Shown one piece after another: positions 22,689 through 33,388 of a stretch of DNA of 64,000 bases. Position 1 is the first letter of the stretch. The number at the start of each line of letters is the position of its first letter. The notes below the pieces were generated by a model, which did not search any database, was not told the DNA's origin, and saw only the letters and a program-made list of their open reading frames with translations. The translations under genes were made by a program, and so were the position numbers. Source of the DNA: Hofstenia miamia. Taxonomy: Eukaryota > Xenacoelomorpha > Acoela. The stretch lies in the NCBI GenBank assembly GCA_004352715.1, contig SCFE01000025.1:2280921-2344920 (forward strand), written 5' to 3'.

Positions 22689-23204
22689 ATGATAACGAAA
22701 TCAGCAGAACTGCAACAGAAAATTGAAATATTTAAAATAGCGCGTTTTGTCAAATATGACATGACACCTAAGCGAGGGAAATTAAAAAAATTATGCAATC
22801 AAATTAATGTACAATTGTTAATTACAAATTTCGTAAGAATTAAGATGAAATGTCTTTCACCACTGAGATGGAGTGACACCACAATATATAACAATCATAA
22901 ACTAAGAACGAAATTGCAATTAAAATCTACAACTGAAGAAACCAATAAGTCAAATATAATTTATCAAATAAAATGCACATGTGGTGAAGATTATATTGGT
23001 TTTTCTAGTAGACAACTATCAAGAAGAATTAGAGAATATGAGACCAGTTTTAATTATCTAATTAAGTGCTGATTAAATTTTGAAACAAAAATGTTACATC
23101 AGACGTCAAGATCAAGTAATTTAAAAATTATTGAGAGTATTTTTATAAAATCCTTGCAACCAAGTTTGAACACAAAAGAAGACTATATTTATAAATTAAA
23201 CTAG
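22689..23204 (+). pseudogene. Penelope-like GIY-YIG endonuclease domain
   Basis: The 127-codon frame has the linker SAELQQKIEIFKIARFVKYD and then the nuclease: NIIYQIKCTCGEDYIGFSSR and QLSRRIREYE. Y..YIG, the CxC pair and the following Arg are the conserved PLE endonuclease features. A TGA at 23070-23072 interrupts it. The same frame then continues to a natural end (NLKIIESIFIKSLQPSLN, then TAG near 23203), so one nonsense change separates it from an intact C-terminus. It belongs with the RT remnant to the left. Confidence 0.8.
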
Positions 23205-24240
23205 CCACTTTTTAAAATTTAAAAAATTATAATTATTATTGTAAAATCTAGTAAATTTAGAGGGAATTATTTGTAAAACTGACGATGACTTTGTAAGTAG
23301 AAATATATCTGCATGTTCTTAAGGTTAAATATTTACAATTAGAAGCAGTTAATATATTTGACTAGCGTCAACAAATTATACAAACATACAAAAATCTGTA
23401 CAATTAATCTATCAGATTAGGGATAAGTTACTGAGATTTCAAGATGTTGAATAATCATTTTAGATATGCTTTGGGTACATCTTAATGTTCTTTTTAAACT
23501 TCACTTTTCCATGTTCTGTTTCTCTAGGAGGTCATTCCACGTAACGCATTTTTTGCTTATGAAAACCATAAGTATATGCCATTCAGTCGATTGCAGTAAG
23601 CATTCCTAAAGTTCGATAGCAGACGTATCTTTGATGCTATAAGTCTAAATTTTTATTTATTTTTTAAACACAGAAATGTTTTATGTTACAGTACAGCCTA
23701 TATGGAATTACCCTAGGCAGGAATATTTATGATTTCTTCAAACAACTTTCTATACTTAATGCAGACAAAAGTTTTTGATTTGGAGTTATGTTTATTACTT
23801 AAAAAATGTCAGCGCAGCTGGTAATTGCATTACTATCATTGATATATTTCTTATCCCGATAACTAGTTTTTGAACTCTTGCTTTAATGTGAAATTCAAAA
23901 CTTAGTTTCGAATGAAAACTACTTCTAAGTACTTGAAATAATCTACAATCGAAATTTAATTTTAAACATTTATATAAATAATCTCTTATTTTATCATAAC
24001 ATTATGGATATTAACCTTTTAGTTACCGTGACCGTGGGATCACTAGCGACCTCATAGCAAATTTCAATAGTTGTGATCTAAATATTTTTCTGGAATCAAA
24101 ATTCCTTTGAGAATAATAGTATGCATAATTTCTCTAGTTTTTGGTGAAATAGTTTTAAATCCACTAATAAAGAATTTAGAACCAAATTTAAAAACAATTA
24201 TTATCTACCAATAGGATCATTAGCTACCCCAACATAGTAG
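23205..24240. other. intergenic between PLE copies; one weak exon-like piece
   Basis: AT-rich. The only peptide of note is 23528-23595 (EVIPRNAFFAYENHKYMPFS), flanked by CTCTAG and GTAAGC. It resembles a segment I associate with uncharacterised repeat-derived proteins, but 22 residues is too little to call. Confidence 0.3.
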
Positions 24241-24244
24241 TATG

Positions 24245-24600
24245 TATATATTTTGAAACGGGTATCTATAAGCCAACAGACATGGGATTGTTGTTGAACT
24301 ACACCTCAAATACGCCTTTAAATTACAAAATACATTAGCTAAAGGATGTATTCAGCGAATATTTGATAACTGCAGCACATATAGAACAATTAGCCAAATA
24401 AATAGGAAAACTTAAGATAGAATTAAAGATGAATGAATATCCAAAAAATTTACTAAATTGATATATTAAGAAATCATTAGAAGACAATTTAATTAAGAAC
24501 AAAGGATCAAAAAATAATGAAACTAATTATGAACATTACCTTAAAATCGAATATAGAGGACTCCACACTGAAAACATCGTCCATGAACTAAAAATTACTC
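24245..24600 (+). mobile_element. second Penelope-like RT fragment
   Basis: Translation gives ETGIYKPTDMGLLLNYTSNT and PLNYK. This is the PLE signature downstream of the catalytic YADD (x-Y-x-K-P-T-x-T-x-x-x-L-x-x-x-S). Then come DVFSEYLITAAHIEQLAK, NEYPKNLLN and IEYRGLHTENIVHELKITL. It lies in the same orientation as 21390-23204 and matches its 21790-22075 part, so it is an independent or duplicated partial copy. Its 3' edge is directly joined to a LINE at about 24602. Confidence 0.7.
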
Positions 24601-24601
24601 T

Positions 24602-26341
24602 TTGAATATACTTGAATCTTTCAAACGCAGTTACGGTTCTTCTAATTCTTCGAATCTCTCTTCTCTCACAGAAGACGTCATCAACTTCATGGAACTCGAC
24701 AAAATCTCTCTGCTATCCAAATTCTTATCTGGATCTCTTCAAGACTCTTACTCTTTTTTGCGTTTCTTGCATTCCAAACCTGATCTCCCCAGCTTGAATT
24801 GGAACCATTTTTCTGCACACTTGGATCTGGAGAAGGCTGATCTTTTCAATGCCTATTTCGCCTCGAATTTCTCGGATCCTGTTTCTCTCTGTTCAGGTCC
24901 TCCTGCCACCTCCCCACTGATTCGCCTATGTAACATCGTCTTCAACGCCCATGATATTTCCCTCATGCTTAAGTCTTGCAATTTGTCTGGTCCCTGCTAT
25001 CCTGACGGCGTCCCATCCTTTGTCATTCACCAAACTTCCTCAACTCTTTCCATCCATTTAAAGCATCTCTTCTCCTGCATTTGCTTCAGCAAGGCGTTTT
25101 CTGCCTTGCTGGAAAAAATCTTGGATCTCTCCACTGCTAAAATCCAATCAGCTTCCCTCCTCTCAAGTCACTTCCTATCGTCCTATAGCTATTCTTTCTC
25201 GGCTGTCAATCATCTTTGAGCGCCTTTTCTTTCGTTATGTTTTCCCTAAAGTTCGTCACCTTATCTCATCTTCTCAGCATGGTAACCTTCCAGGTAGTTC
25301 TACCATCACTAACTTGCTCACTTTGATTGAAAACTGCTATTTCTACTCTGATCGTAATTATCCTGGTTGCATTATCTTTCTTGACATTTCTAAAGCTTTT
25401 GATCGACTCCCACATTCTATACTTCAACTTTGGTAGTTATTTTGCCTCCAATATTACCTCTGATCTTGAACCTTTGGCCACTTGGTCTCCCGTTAACCAT
25501 TTTGATTTTAGTCCAACTAAGACATGTGGTATTTCCGTTTCTGTATCTCCCTCTACTGATCATCCTTATCCTGTAAACTTTCCTCCTCGTCATACTCATC
25601 TTGGAGTTCAACTTGCTGCTAACTTGAATTGGTCTGGTCATGTGTCCTTTGGCCTCCGCAAAGCTAATTCCTCACTCTTTGCCCACTTCCGCAATGTTCC
25701 CTTTAATTCCACGGCTGCTTTGAAACTCTCTTTGTTCAAGTCCATTCCTCGCGCCATTCTTCTCTATGCTTCTCCCTGTTGGTGGCCTTCCCGTTCCTTG
25801 TTCCACTCTATGGAACGTTTCCAGAAGCGTGCCTTCAAATGGATCTCTCTCTTGCCATACAAACATTCTCTTCTCAAATTCTCCACTCTCCCGCTGTCAC
25901 TCTACTTCCATGCCTGGGATCTCCTTCTGTTCAATCGCTTGCTCACTCGCAAATTGGATTTTGATCCTTTTGATTTCATTACGTTCTCTAATTCCTGCTC
26001 TACTCGCTCTGATGAAGATGTTGTCACCTTCTCCATTCATCGTCCCAAGAAACATTGCACTCCTCACTCGTTTTTCAATCGTGCTTGTACTGCTGCTATT
26101 TACATCTTGACTTTCAAGCCTCCAACATTCATTGATTTTTCCCCACCACCGAGCTTCAAGAAATTTCTGATGCCTTTCCTGTTTGCGGAGCCCTTCTCCA
26201 ACTTCGCCTACTCTTCCTACTCCTATTTCATATCCTGTGACTGTCCTCGCTGTCGTAAAACTTGACTTGTTTTTATTCTTTTTGTAGTGTTATGTGCCTT
26301 CAGCGGCTAAATAAAGTCATTCATTATTATTATTATTATTA
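24602..26341 (+). mobile_element. non-LTR retrotransposon (LINE), 5'-truncated and internally deleted
   Basis: Three consecutive frames make up a broken ORF2. 24602-25095 is the pre-RT region (CNLSGPCYPDGVPSFVIHQT). 25098-25436 is RT fingers and palm start (TSYRPIAILSRLSIIFERLF, then IIFLDISKAFDRLPH with the first catalytic Asp). 25425-26265 is the C-terminal part (THLGVQLAANLNWSGHV, FNRACTAA, CDCPRCRKT then TGA). The SGVPQGS and YADD region is deleted at about 25430. AATAAA is at 26310-26315 and an (ATT)n tail at 26323-26340, defining the 3' end. Base composition (C/T-rich coding strand) is unlike its surroundings. Dead copy; clade not resolved by eye. Confidence 0.85.
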
Positions 26342-26449
26342 AAAAACTCCTCGATCCTTAAAATATTTAGCATGAAGGTAGGGACTACTGAAATACTATG
26401 TCCTACAAAAATTAGCTTAGATGGTTATGCGGAAAAAATACGTAGAGGG
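26342..26449. other. short segment between LINE tail and single-N join
   Basis: Unrecognised 108 bp between the (ATT)n tail and the N at 26450. Confidence 0.5.
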
Positions 26450-26450
26450 N
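26450..26450. other. single-N assembly join
   Basis: One N at the left boundary of the exact 850-bp duplicate. Confidence 0.9.
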
Positions 26451-27300
26451 AAGTTCGTCACCTTATCTCATCTTCTCAGCATGGTAACCTTCCAGGTAGT
26501 TCTACCATCACTAACTTGCTCACTTTGATTGAAAACTGCTATTTCTACTCTGATCGTAATTATCCTGGTTGCATTATCTTTCTTGACATTTCTAAAGCTT
26601 TTGATCGACTCCCACATTCTATACTTCAACTTTGGTAGTTATTTTGCCTCCAATATTACCTCTGATCTTGAACCTTTGGCCACTTGGTCTCCCGTTAACC
26701 ATTTTGATTTTAGTCCAACTAAGACATGTGGTATTTCCGTTTCTGTATCTCCCTCTACTGATCATCCTTATCCTGTAAACTTTCCTCCTCGTCATACTCA
26801 TCTTGGAGTTCAACTTGCTGCTAACTTGAATTGGTCTGGTCATGTGTCCTTTGGCCTCCGCAAAGCTAATTCCTCACTCTTTGCCCACTTCCGCAATGTT
26901 CCCTTTAATTCCACGGCTGCTTTGAAACTCTCTTTGTTCAAGTCCATTCCTCGCGCCATTCTTCTCTATGCTTCTCCCTGTTGGTGGCCTTCCCGTTCCT
27001 TGTTCCACTCTATGGAACGTTTCCAGAAGCGTGCCTTCAAATGGATCTCTCTCTTGCCATACAAACATTCTCTTCTCAAATTCTCCACTCTCCCGCTGTC
27101 ACTCTACTTCCATGCCTGGGATCTCCTTCTGTTCAATCGCTTGCTCACTCGCAAATTGGATTTTGATCCTTTTGATTTCATTACGTTCTCTAATTCCTGC
27201 TCTACTCGCTCTGATGAAGATGTTGTCACCTTCTCCATTCATCGTCCCAAGAAACATTGCACTCCTCACTCGTTTTTCAATCGTGCTTGTACTGCTGCTA
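26451..27300 (+). repeat. exact 850-bp duplicate of LINE segment 25249-26098
   Basis: The sequence equals 25249-26098 (offset 1202); the translated reading frames are identical and I saw no base differences. It includes the same internal deletion. It is bounded on both sides by a single N, and on the right by (TA)n. An identical copy fenced by single Ns is most simply an assembly artefact rather than a second insertion. Confidence 0.9.
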
Positions 27301-27329
27301 NTATATATATATATATATATATATATATA
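27301..27329. repeat. single N followed by (TA)n
   Basis: N at 27301, then a TA dinucleotide run to 27329. The N marks the right edge of the LINE duplicate. Confidence 0.9.
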
Positions 27330-27939
27330 ATCCTGTTTGCTCGATAACCAAATTTTTTAGGAATACTTTGAATAAGAAAGTGTATTAATCAGCTTAATTT
27401 CATTTCCTCTAATCTGCAAAAACTTACTATATGAAATCAGTGTATTCAAATATAGCGCTTTAGCTATAGCCCCATAACATTATAATAATACATATGGTTT
27501 TTCATTGTTACGATTGTTTTCCATTATTTCTCTTTGTTGTGTATGTAAAGATTAAAACTGTTGTCATTATTTTAATTGAATGTTTTAGCGTCGTCAACTA
27601 ACATTATTAAAAGAAGAACGTCTAACTTAGAATGTTTCTTTGTATCTTTCTCCACCATCCAACATGACGAATATTTTGTTCATTCAGCAGTAGATGAAAT
27701 TCGCTATATGAACTTTATCATTTATTAGTGCATTTTATATTTTCTTTGTAAATAAATTCACATATTTCCTTAGATGAAAAGATGAATGAATTAGATAATT
27801 TTTATTTAGAATTTCAAAGTGAAAAGTACAGTTGTTGATGGGTTCTTAATCAGCTCTCCCACCATAACAAAAGTGATACAGCAATTTGCTATTAGAATCT
27901 GATTTAGGCCTTGCAGAGATGAGGTGTCTCAAGGAAACT
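27330..27939. other. intergenic, nothing recognised
   Basis: AT-rich, with no ORF or repeat I can support. The right end may include the 5' part of the Tc1-like remnant. Confidence 0.5.
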
Positions 27940-28300
27940 GATAAATTATTGTCGACCAATGGGAAACTAAACAACAAGTAAAGTGTGGATGAAACGGCGT
28001 GCTGATGGTGGAAAAAATTATTACACTTGTAGCATGCAATGTGTTAGGATCGTACCATATCCAAATGGTTGAAGGCTCTATTAATTCTGAGATTTACATC
28101 CATTTCGGAAAGAACATTGCTAAATACTACAGCGCTCTCTCTCTCTCTCTCTCTCTCTCTACCTTCGTGACAATAATGTTGTACTTGCAAGACAAGCTCT
28201 TTATTCACCAAACACATATATGCTGGAGAGATGAACATGTAAATTCCCTTTCAAGAAATATTGAGAAGCAAACATACTCTTAACAGTTCCACTGAGATAA
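27940..28300 (+). pseudogene. Tc1/mariner-like transposase remnant interrupted by (CT)n
   Basis: The frame around 27999-28283 reads VEKIITLVACNVLGSYHIQM, then VEGSINSEIYIHFGKNIAKY. This matches the Tc1-type block 'G-x-V-M-V-W-x-C-x-x-x-x-G ... v-x-G-x-(I/M)-N-x-x-x-Y'. After a (CT)n expansion (28135-28160), YLQDKLFIHQTH replaces the usual F-x-Q-D-N-x-x-x-H motif that carries the second catalytic Asp. The third Asp block and both termini were not found. The microsatellite has grown inside the old coding sequence. Confidence 0.65.
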
Positions 28301-28398
28301 AGGAAAAATTCCCCATTTTAGTAATTTGGGTGATTAGTTCGGAGATATGCCGATTATTCGGTTAATTATTAAAGTCTATATATACTCAGTTCCATAGG

Positions 28399-28804
28399 GT
28401 CGGACGTTACAATTTTAGCAATATTCTGCAAAGTAAATTACCAATTCTTTTTGTATTTATTAGGATTGCATCTATTTTTTTAGAATTCTTATAGCCTTTC
28501 TTTACTCTTTATATTGCCAATGTAAATTTTTCGTCGACTCTAATGGGTACGTCAAAAATTGTAATCTAACACTTGGTGTCGGACGTTACGTAAAAAGTAC
28601 ACACAAGAATGGATATTTCTTAGAAGTGCTGTCCTATTCTTCGCAAAACAATTAGGTGCTTAAATTATATTTTACTTTGAGTTCACACATATGGATTGGT
28701 AATAATGTGAATATTTTTTTCAGCAGGTAACTATTTTTACCTAGAAAATTTTGCTCGCATAACGAGGTATTGGTGGGTCGGACATTACAGTGTCGGACGT
28801 TTCA
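28399..28804 (+). repeat. cluster of GTCGGACGTTACA 13-mers (left group)
   Basis: GTCGGACGTTACA or a one- to two-base variant occurs at 28399-28411, 28578-28589, 28777-28789 (GACATT variant) and 28792-28804 (TTTCA variant), all in the same orientation. Two more copies lie at 29891 and 30100. The motif is CpG-containing in an AT-rich region. Function unknown. Confidence 0.75.
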
Positions 28805-29020
28805 AGTTCAACTAAACAAATACTCAAATACTTGTAGTAGCCAATAGCTAGTAAAGAACCATTCCTTTGAGAAATACAGCATACAACACAATCTAAAATC
28901 ATAGTGTAAGTAAGAAATATCCAAATAAAGTTGATTTTGTATTATAACTTTTTTCTATATTTTGATTACTCGAAAAAACCTTGCATCTCATACAGTTGAA
29001 GGTAACATAATGCAGTAGGA

Positions 29021-29383
29021 TTAGCACAAACAAATCCAGTTTCGATCCCTGCTTGAAAATTTATATTGTCTTTGCAAACTTAAATCAAAAATGTTCATTC
29101 TGTGGACAAAGACATGGAAAATGAGGCATATTTTTTTAAACAGTAACACATTTGCTTGTCTTAGGCTGCCAAATATGGATTTTTCGACAGAATTATTATC
29201 ACTCTCATAATCCTGTTTGGGCAGCGCATATACCTCCGTAATGGAAAATCTCAATATAGATTTCGACATAATCTGCTTGCTACCTTTAGAAGACAGAACG
29301 ATTTTATCATGTGATCCATGTGAAAATACACTGATATCATCATGTAAATATAATGAATTTATTAATATTCTTGCCTTAACCAA
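29021..29383 (-). pseudogene. remnant of an unnamed transposon-like protein family, main piece
   Basis: The 120-codon frame contains INSLYLHDDISVFSHGSHDK, a middle part with SKSILRFSITEVYALPKQD, and SIFGSLRQANVLLFKKIC. I recognise a recurring protein family found in repeat-rich invertebrate genomes, with pattern 'x-x-F/L-Y-x-x-D-D-I-S-...-G-x-K-D', then 'E-x-Y-x-x-F', then 'F-x-x-L-R-x-x-x-V'. I know no reliable family name or activity. The start and end of the frame do not look natural. Confidence 0.45.
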
Positions 29384-29890
29384 ATTTTCCTCAACAGAAT
29401 CTCTAGCAAGAGAATTTCTACTACTAGAACATGTATAGTGATCTAGAAACGTACTACTTGAATTTTTTCAGCAAACACATAATCTTGTGTAATAATTAAA
29501 CAACTCGTGAAGTATTTCTCTAAATAGCTGAAACACTGGATGAATTATTTATTCTACGATGCCTTTCTTTATATAATTCAATTCTTTTCTGTGTGACCCT
29601 TTCATTTTTTGCAATATCTGTATGGCCGCTTCAAGCTTAATCCTTAAACTTCTGTCTCAAAGCTTCACCTGATCTAAAATTCGCAGCACTGCACCCTTTA
29701 ATATACGGAGAGGCCTACATTTTCACTTTCCCCATTGTTTGGCACATAAGGAATTAAGAAGCCCAAAAATGGTAAAAATGTTAAATTTTATGAAGCATCA
29801 ACTAATATAACCACAATTAATAAAAAATCGTTAATAGAGCTAAATTAATAAAAATTTCAATTGCTGTTGTAACGTACAACACCACAAAAT

Positions 29891-29903
29891 GTCGGACGTT
29901 ACA
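29891..29903 (+). repeat. GTCGGACGTTACA copy within a short inverted repeat
   Basis: The motif's right half forms a 10-bp inverted repeat with GTTGTAACGT at 29866-29875 (arms 29866-29875 and 29896-29905, 20-base loop). Confidence 0.6.
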
Positions 29904-29947
29904 ACCACAAATTATTGTAACATTGATTAATAAAAGAAATTTATGTA

Positions 29948-30196
29948 TTAAAATAAACACAAATTGCAAAAAATAATAGAAAATTTGTACTTGTTTAAGA
30001 AGTTTATTATTGTATTATGAGAGACACTTACCGGCCATAGTTTTGCAAAAAAATTATGTTGTAGGTGAAGTTTTTGAAAAATGTAAGTTAAAATTTTCGG
30101 TCGGACGTTATAAGCTTTACATAACAAGAATTTCTTTACATCCTCAGGAAGTGAAGCATTACAGAAGGCTTTATTCTGCTTGTGTGTCACACCCAA
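29948..30196 (-). pseudogene. remnant of the same unnamed family, upstream piece
   Basis: The frame starts THKQNKAFCNASLPEDVKKF. In the family I recall, this 'N-K-x-F-x-x-S-L-P-E-D-V-K-x-F' segment directly precedes the 'Y-x-x-D-D-I-S' segment, which here is about 700 bp away at 29350. The coding sequence is therefore interrupted by an insertion starting near the GTCGGACGTTATA motif at 30100-30112. Not functional. Confidence 0.45.
30100..30112 (+). repeat. GTCGGACGTTATA, rightmost motif copy
   Basis: It lies inside the decayed minus-strand frame (encoding YNVR there), at the point where similarity to the LPEDVKKF family is lost. That is consistent with an insertion boundary. Confidence 0.5.
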
Positions 30197-30199
30197 AGA

Positions 30200-31139
30200 A
30201 ATCTTTTATTGAATGAAATGGACAGTCGCAATATGCATTTAAGTAATTATTTCAGTACAAAGATAAATTTTGGTAGTTTTTATTTCCTATGTCAATAAAT
30301 TGGTATGAAAAGAAATAATGATATTAGAAATATGATTTCTACACATTTTTAGCTTTCGAATGATATATGACATGTACTATTTTTGGGTTAACAGATATTT
30401 TCATACTAATCAATTTTCCCATTTTTTGTTGAAATGACTGTATAAATATATATTTGGTATTCAATAAATATTCAAAACAACTAAATTTTTATTTTTTATA
30501 TCCTTTTAGGTTTTTCAATTTCAGTGAGCAGAATTTCCTATTAATTATAAACATATTCAACATTGGCCTTGAAAAGCGAAAAATTGAAGTTTTTGCATGG
30601 ATCATATGATTGGGCTTTAAGTTTTCTGGACCGGGATGGACTTGGGCCAAAGGTTTCACTCAACATCCACAATGAAGGAATATGTCAATACATTACATTC
30701 ATTTTTAAGCCTTTTTCCTCAATTCGGCTGTGGAAATTGAAACAAGATGCCTCTTCAAAATTGAATAGATCGGATGCCTTTTACTTCAACTCTGATATAC
30801 GTTTGCGCTTTCATGCCACAAATTTCGTTTATCCTCAATGTTTTGTCATACATTAAGCTACAAATATTACTATTTCATTATTTAACGTTTTACGAGGCTT
30901 ACTTATCAACAGAAGCCAACTAACAAATTCAACCCCAGTGGAAAATATAACATGAGAAAATAATCTCTATGCGTTATTAAAGTTTAATAGAGTAATTATG
31001 TAAGTTAATTGAAAACAGTGATTGAAGGAAAATTGACAACCTCAATGAATTAATAGAAGCTAAAATTTTGTTTGATCATTTGCTCAGCACTAGGGATGTT
31101 TCGATAAATCTAATTTAAAAAACCATATTCCAATAATCG
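30200..31139. other. intergenic; one unrecognised 97-codon ORF
   Basis: The plus ORF 30563-30856 (begins MALKSEKLKFLHGSYDWALS) is open, but I recognise no domain. No flanking splice or promoter signal supports it as a gene. Otherwise AT-rich filler. Confidence 0.35.
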
Positions 31140-31740
31140 CCAGTCGACAGACTGAACACAGTAAACCAAGATCCGGTTCCGGACCTAAACCATAGAAGTG
31201 TTTAATCAGAACTTTGGTATGTGTTGAGCTTGATCAGTAGAGTGAAGCCGAAGGCTGAACTTCAGTGCGAGAGTTATGCCTCTCCCGTTTTCACCAAGCA
31301 AAGATACTGAATTTGTTAGCGCCTGCTGTGACCTAATTACAACTGTGGCAGAGCAAAGCTACATTGGCCACAAGAAAGAGTTATCCCTGACATGACTGCC
31401 CTATGCGACGCACTCATAGGTCAGTCAAGCACAGTACCGGTTTTGCAAGCAGTGTTTCCAGTCCAACAGGAGACTAAGCAAACAGGTTTCACGAGCGCAT
31501 AAAGTACACATGGTTGCCCTGCGATTTACCTCCTTGTCTAACGTCCAATGTGGTACGGGGATGGGGATCCACACAACGATGCGTCAGTCTGGTATTTATT
31601 TTGAGCCAGTGATCGACTTCGGCTCTCGCTTTTCTGCTTGACAAGCTGGCATTAGCCAGGAACCGTCGCGAGGAAGTTAACTTCTGTGACGATTTAGACA
31701 CACTATCTTTTCGGTCCCCTTCAGCAATTGGTACATTTTT
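31140..31740. other. GC-richer 600-bp island, unclassified
   Basis: Composition changes sharply at about 31140 and again near 31740. The minus ORF 31489-31701 has no recognised domain. The island shows no long ORF, no clear TIR and no tail. It could be an unrecognised repeat, an old exon cluster or a regulatory CpG-type island. Confidence 0.4.
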
Positions 31741-33388
31741 GCCCTATATGCATGCAGCTATTCAAAATAAACTAAAAAAATTCAGAGAAATTCACAACAT
31801 AATACTTCAAATAATGAGGTGCGATTGACAATTACACAAAACTACGTTTGTCTGGCAGGTTTCTTGTGCCTACTTGTGCTAATGTTTATACTTAAGGGAC
31901 ACATAACTGTTGGTTATTTTATTTATTGAAGTACTTTACAGGTTTTTCCCGGCAAATGTGTCGATTAATCGATAATTTTTTCCTCGATTAATCGATTTTG
32001 AAATAATACTGCTTCGAATGTAATTAGCCATAAGTTACAGTTACATTTATGAAAGAAATAAATCAAATATTTTGAAGTGATATAGTGAGTACATTCGAAA
32101 AGTTCAAACCAATTAACAGTTTTCCTTTGATGTTTTGATATTTACTCTAAGCAATGAAATTCAGAATGTTTGCTAGAAGATAATTTTAGAATGAATACTA
32201 AACAGCATGCAAGCACAGCATTTCAGGAAACTTTGCCTTATTGCGCAATAATATTTTATTAACATCATAACTAACTCTTCATAATACACCGTAGTCCACA
32301 ATGCTTTGATACATTTTTAGGTTCAAACAAACAAATTATGAAAAACAATTTTCACTTGTCAAGTGAAGATGGAATTGCATTTTTTATTTAGTTTTAACAG
32401 TGTTAACAAACTTTTAGATGCAAGCATTCGTGAATTTGAAACCTTTTCCAAGCGCATGGCATGTTTTACCTATTCAATAAGACGAGAACAAAAGGAATGT
32501 TATTATTTTAAATATCTCAACAGGAAAAAATACCACTGGGTAAGATTCAATGAAGAAATCAGTTGATCAAAACAACTCCAATAAACGTTCAATAGATCAA
32601 AATGTTGAATGGAATTGAAATTATATTCTATGTAGATTTCACAAATAGGTTTTATCCAGGAAATATATTATTTTATAATTTTTGAACTTAGAATGTGTCA
32701 GATTACCTTAGGCCGGTCTACATGAACCTCATTAGACGTTCAAGCTATACAAACCAAGATAAATTTATAAAATTTCGAATATTTGAACTATTATTGGCAT
32801 GAATGATATTTTCAACTTATAAACATAAAACATGTGCACCTACATTTCTTTGAATATTTTGGAAACCAAGAAAACATTCTATTATATCGAAATAGTATCT
32901 TAGTGATGCTACACAGAGCTTGAAATATTCCGGTACGGACCGTGATTTGATCTGGTTGTGTCTTCTCTGGTCCTGAAACATTGTGATCTTGTCAGTCCGA
33001 GATTTTCCTAAGATTATTTTTTTTAAAAATGTTTTGCAAGCATATGCCAGTTGTCCAGCGAACTGTACTGCATACGTTTTTTTATCCGGAGTACTGTATA
33101 CCTGATCTGGAAATTCAGAATACAGAATATATCTATATACATGCATATAGGCCTATGTGTGCATAAAGTCGCATTCGCCTTTAATATTACATTCAATCCG
33201 AAATTGTCCTCCCAAAAATTTCCATTGGTCAGTACAGTCCGTTCCAGTCCTCAAAGTTCGGAGCGTCCCCTTATCTGATTCTACAAGAATTAACTTAGAA
33301 ACATTTGTAAGATAACAAATAAAACAAGTGTAAATACATTTCATCATATAATGTTATATATGCATATTTATATACAATCATTTTAGAC
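31741..33388. other. intergenic and SLC6 3' flank
   Basis: No supported gene. The downstream flank of the SLC6 gene (33388 down) shows no canonical AATAAA on the minus strand close to the stop; a TATAAA-type variant lies near 33370. No poly-A tract of a retrocopy was seen. Confidence 0.5.

Noticed and set aside
23528-23595. Exon-like 68-bp piece (VIPRNAFFAYE) with AG/GT borders
   Set aside because: Only 22 codons and no phase-compatible neighbouring exon found; mentioned only as a weak signal.
26372-27347. Second, independent LINE insertion
   Set aside because: The sequence is an exact copy of 25249-26098 between single Ns, so it is better explained as an assembly duplicate.
30563-30856. 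97-codon plus-strand ORF
   Set aside because: Open but without domain, splice or promoter evidence; length is compatible with chance in this region.
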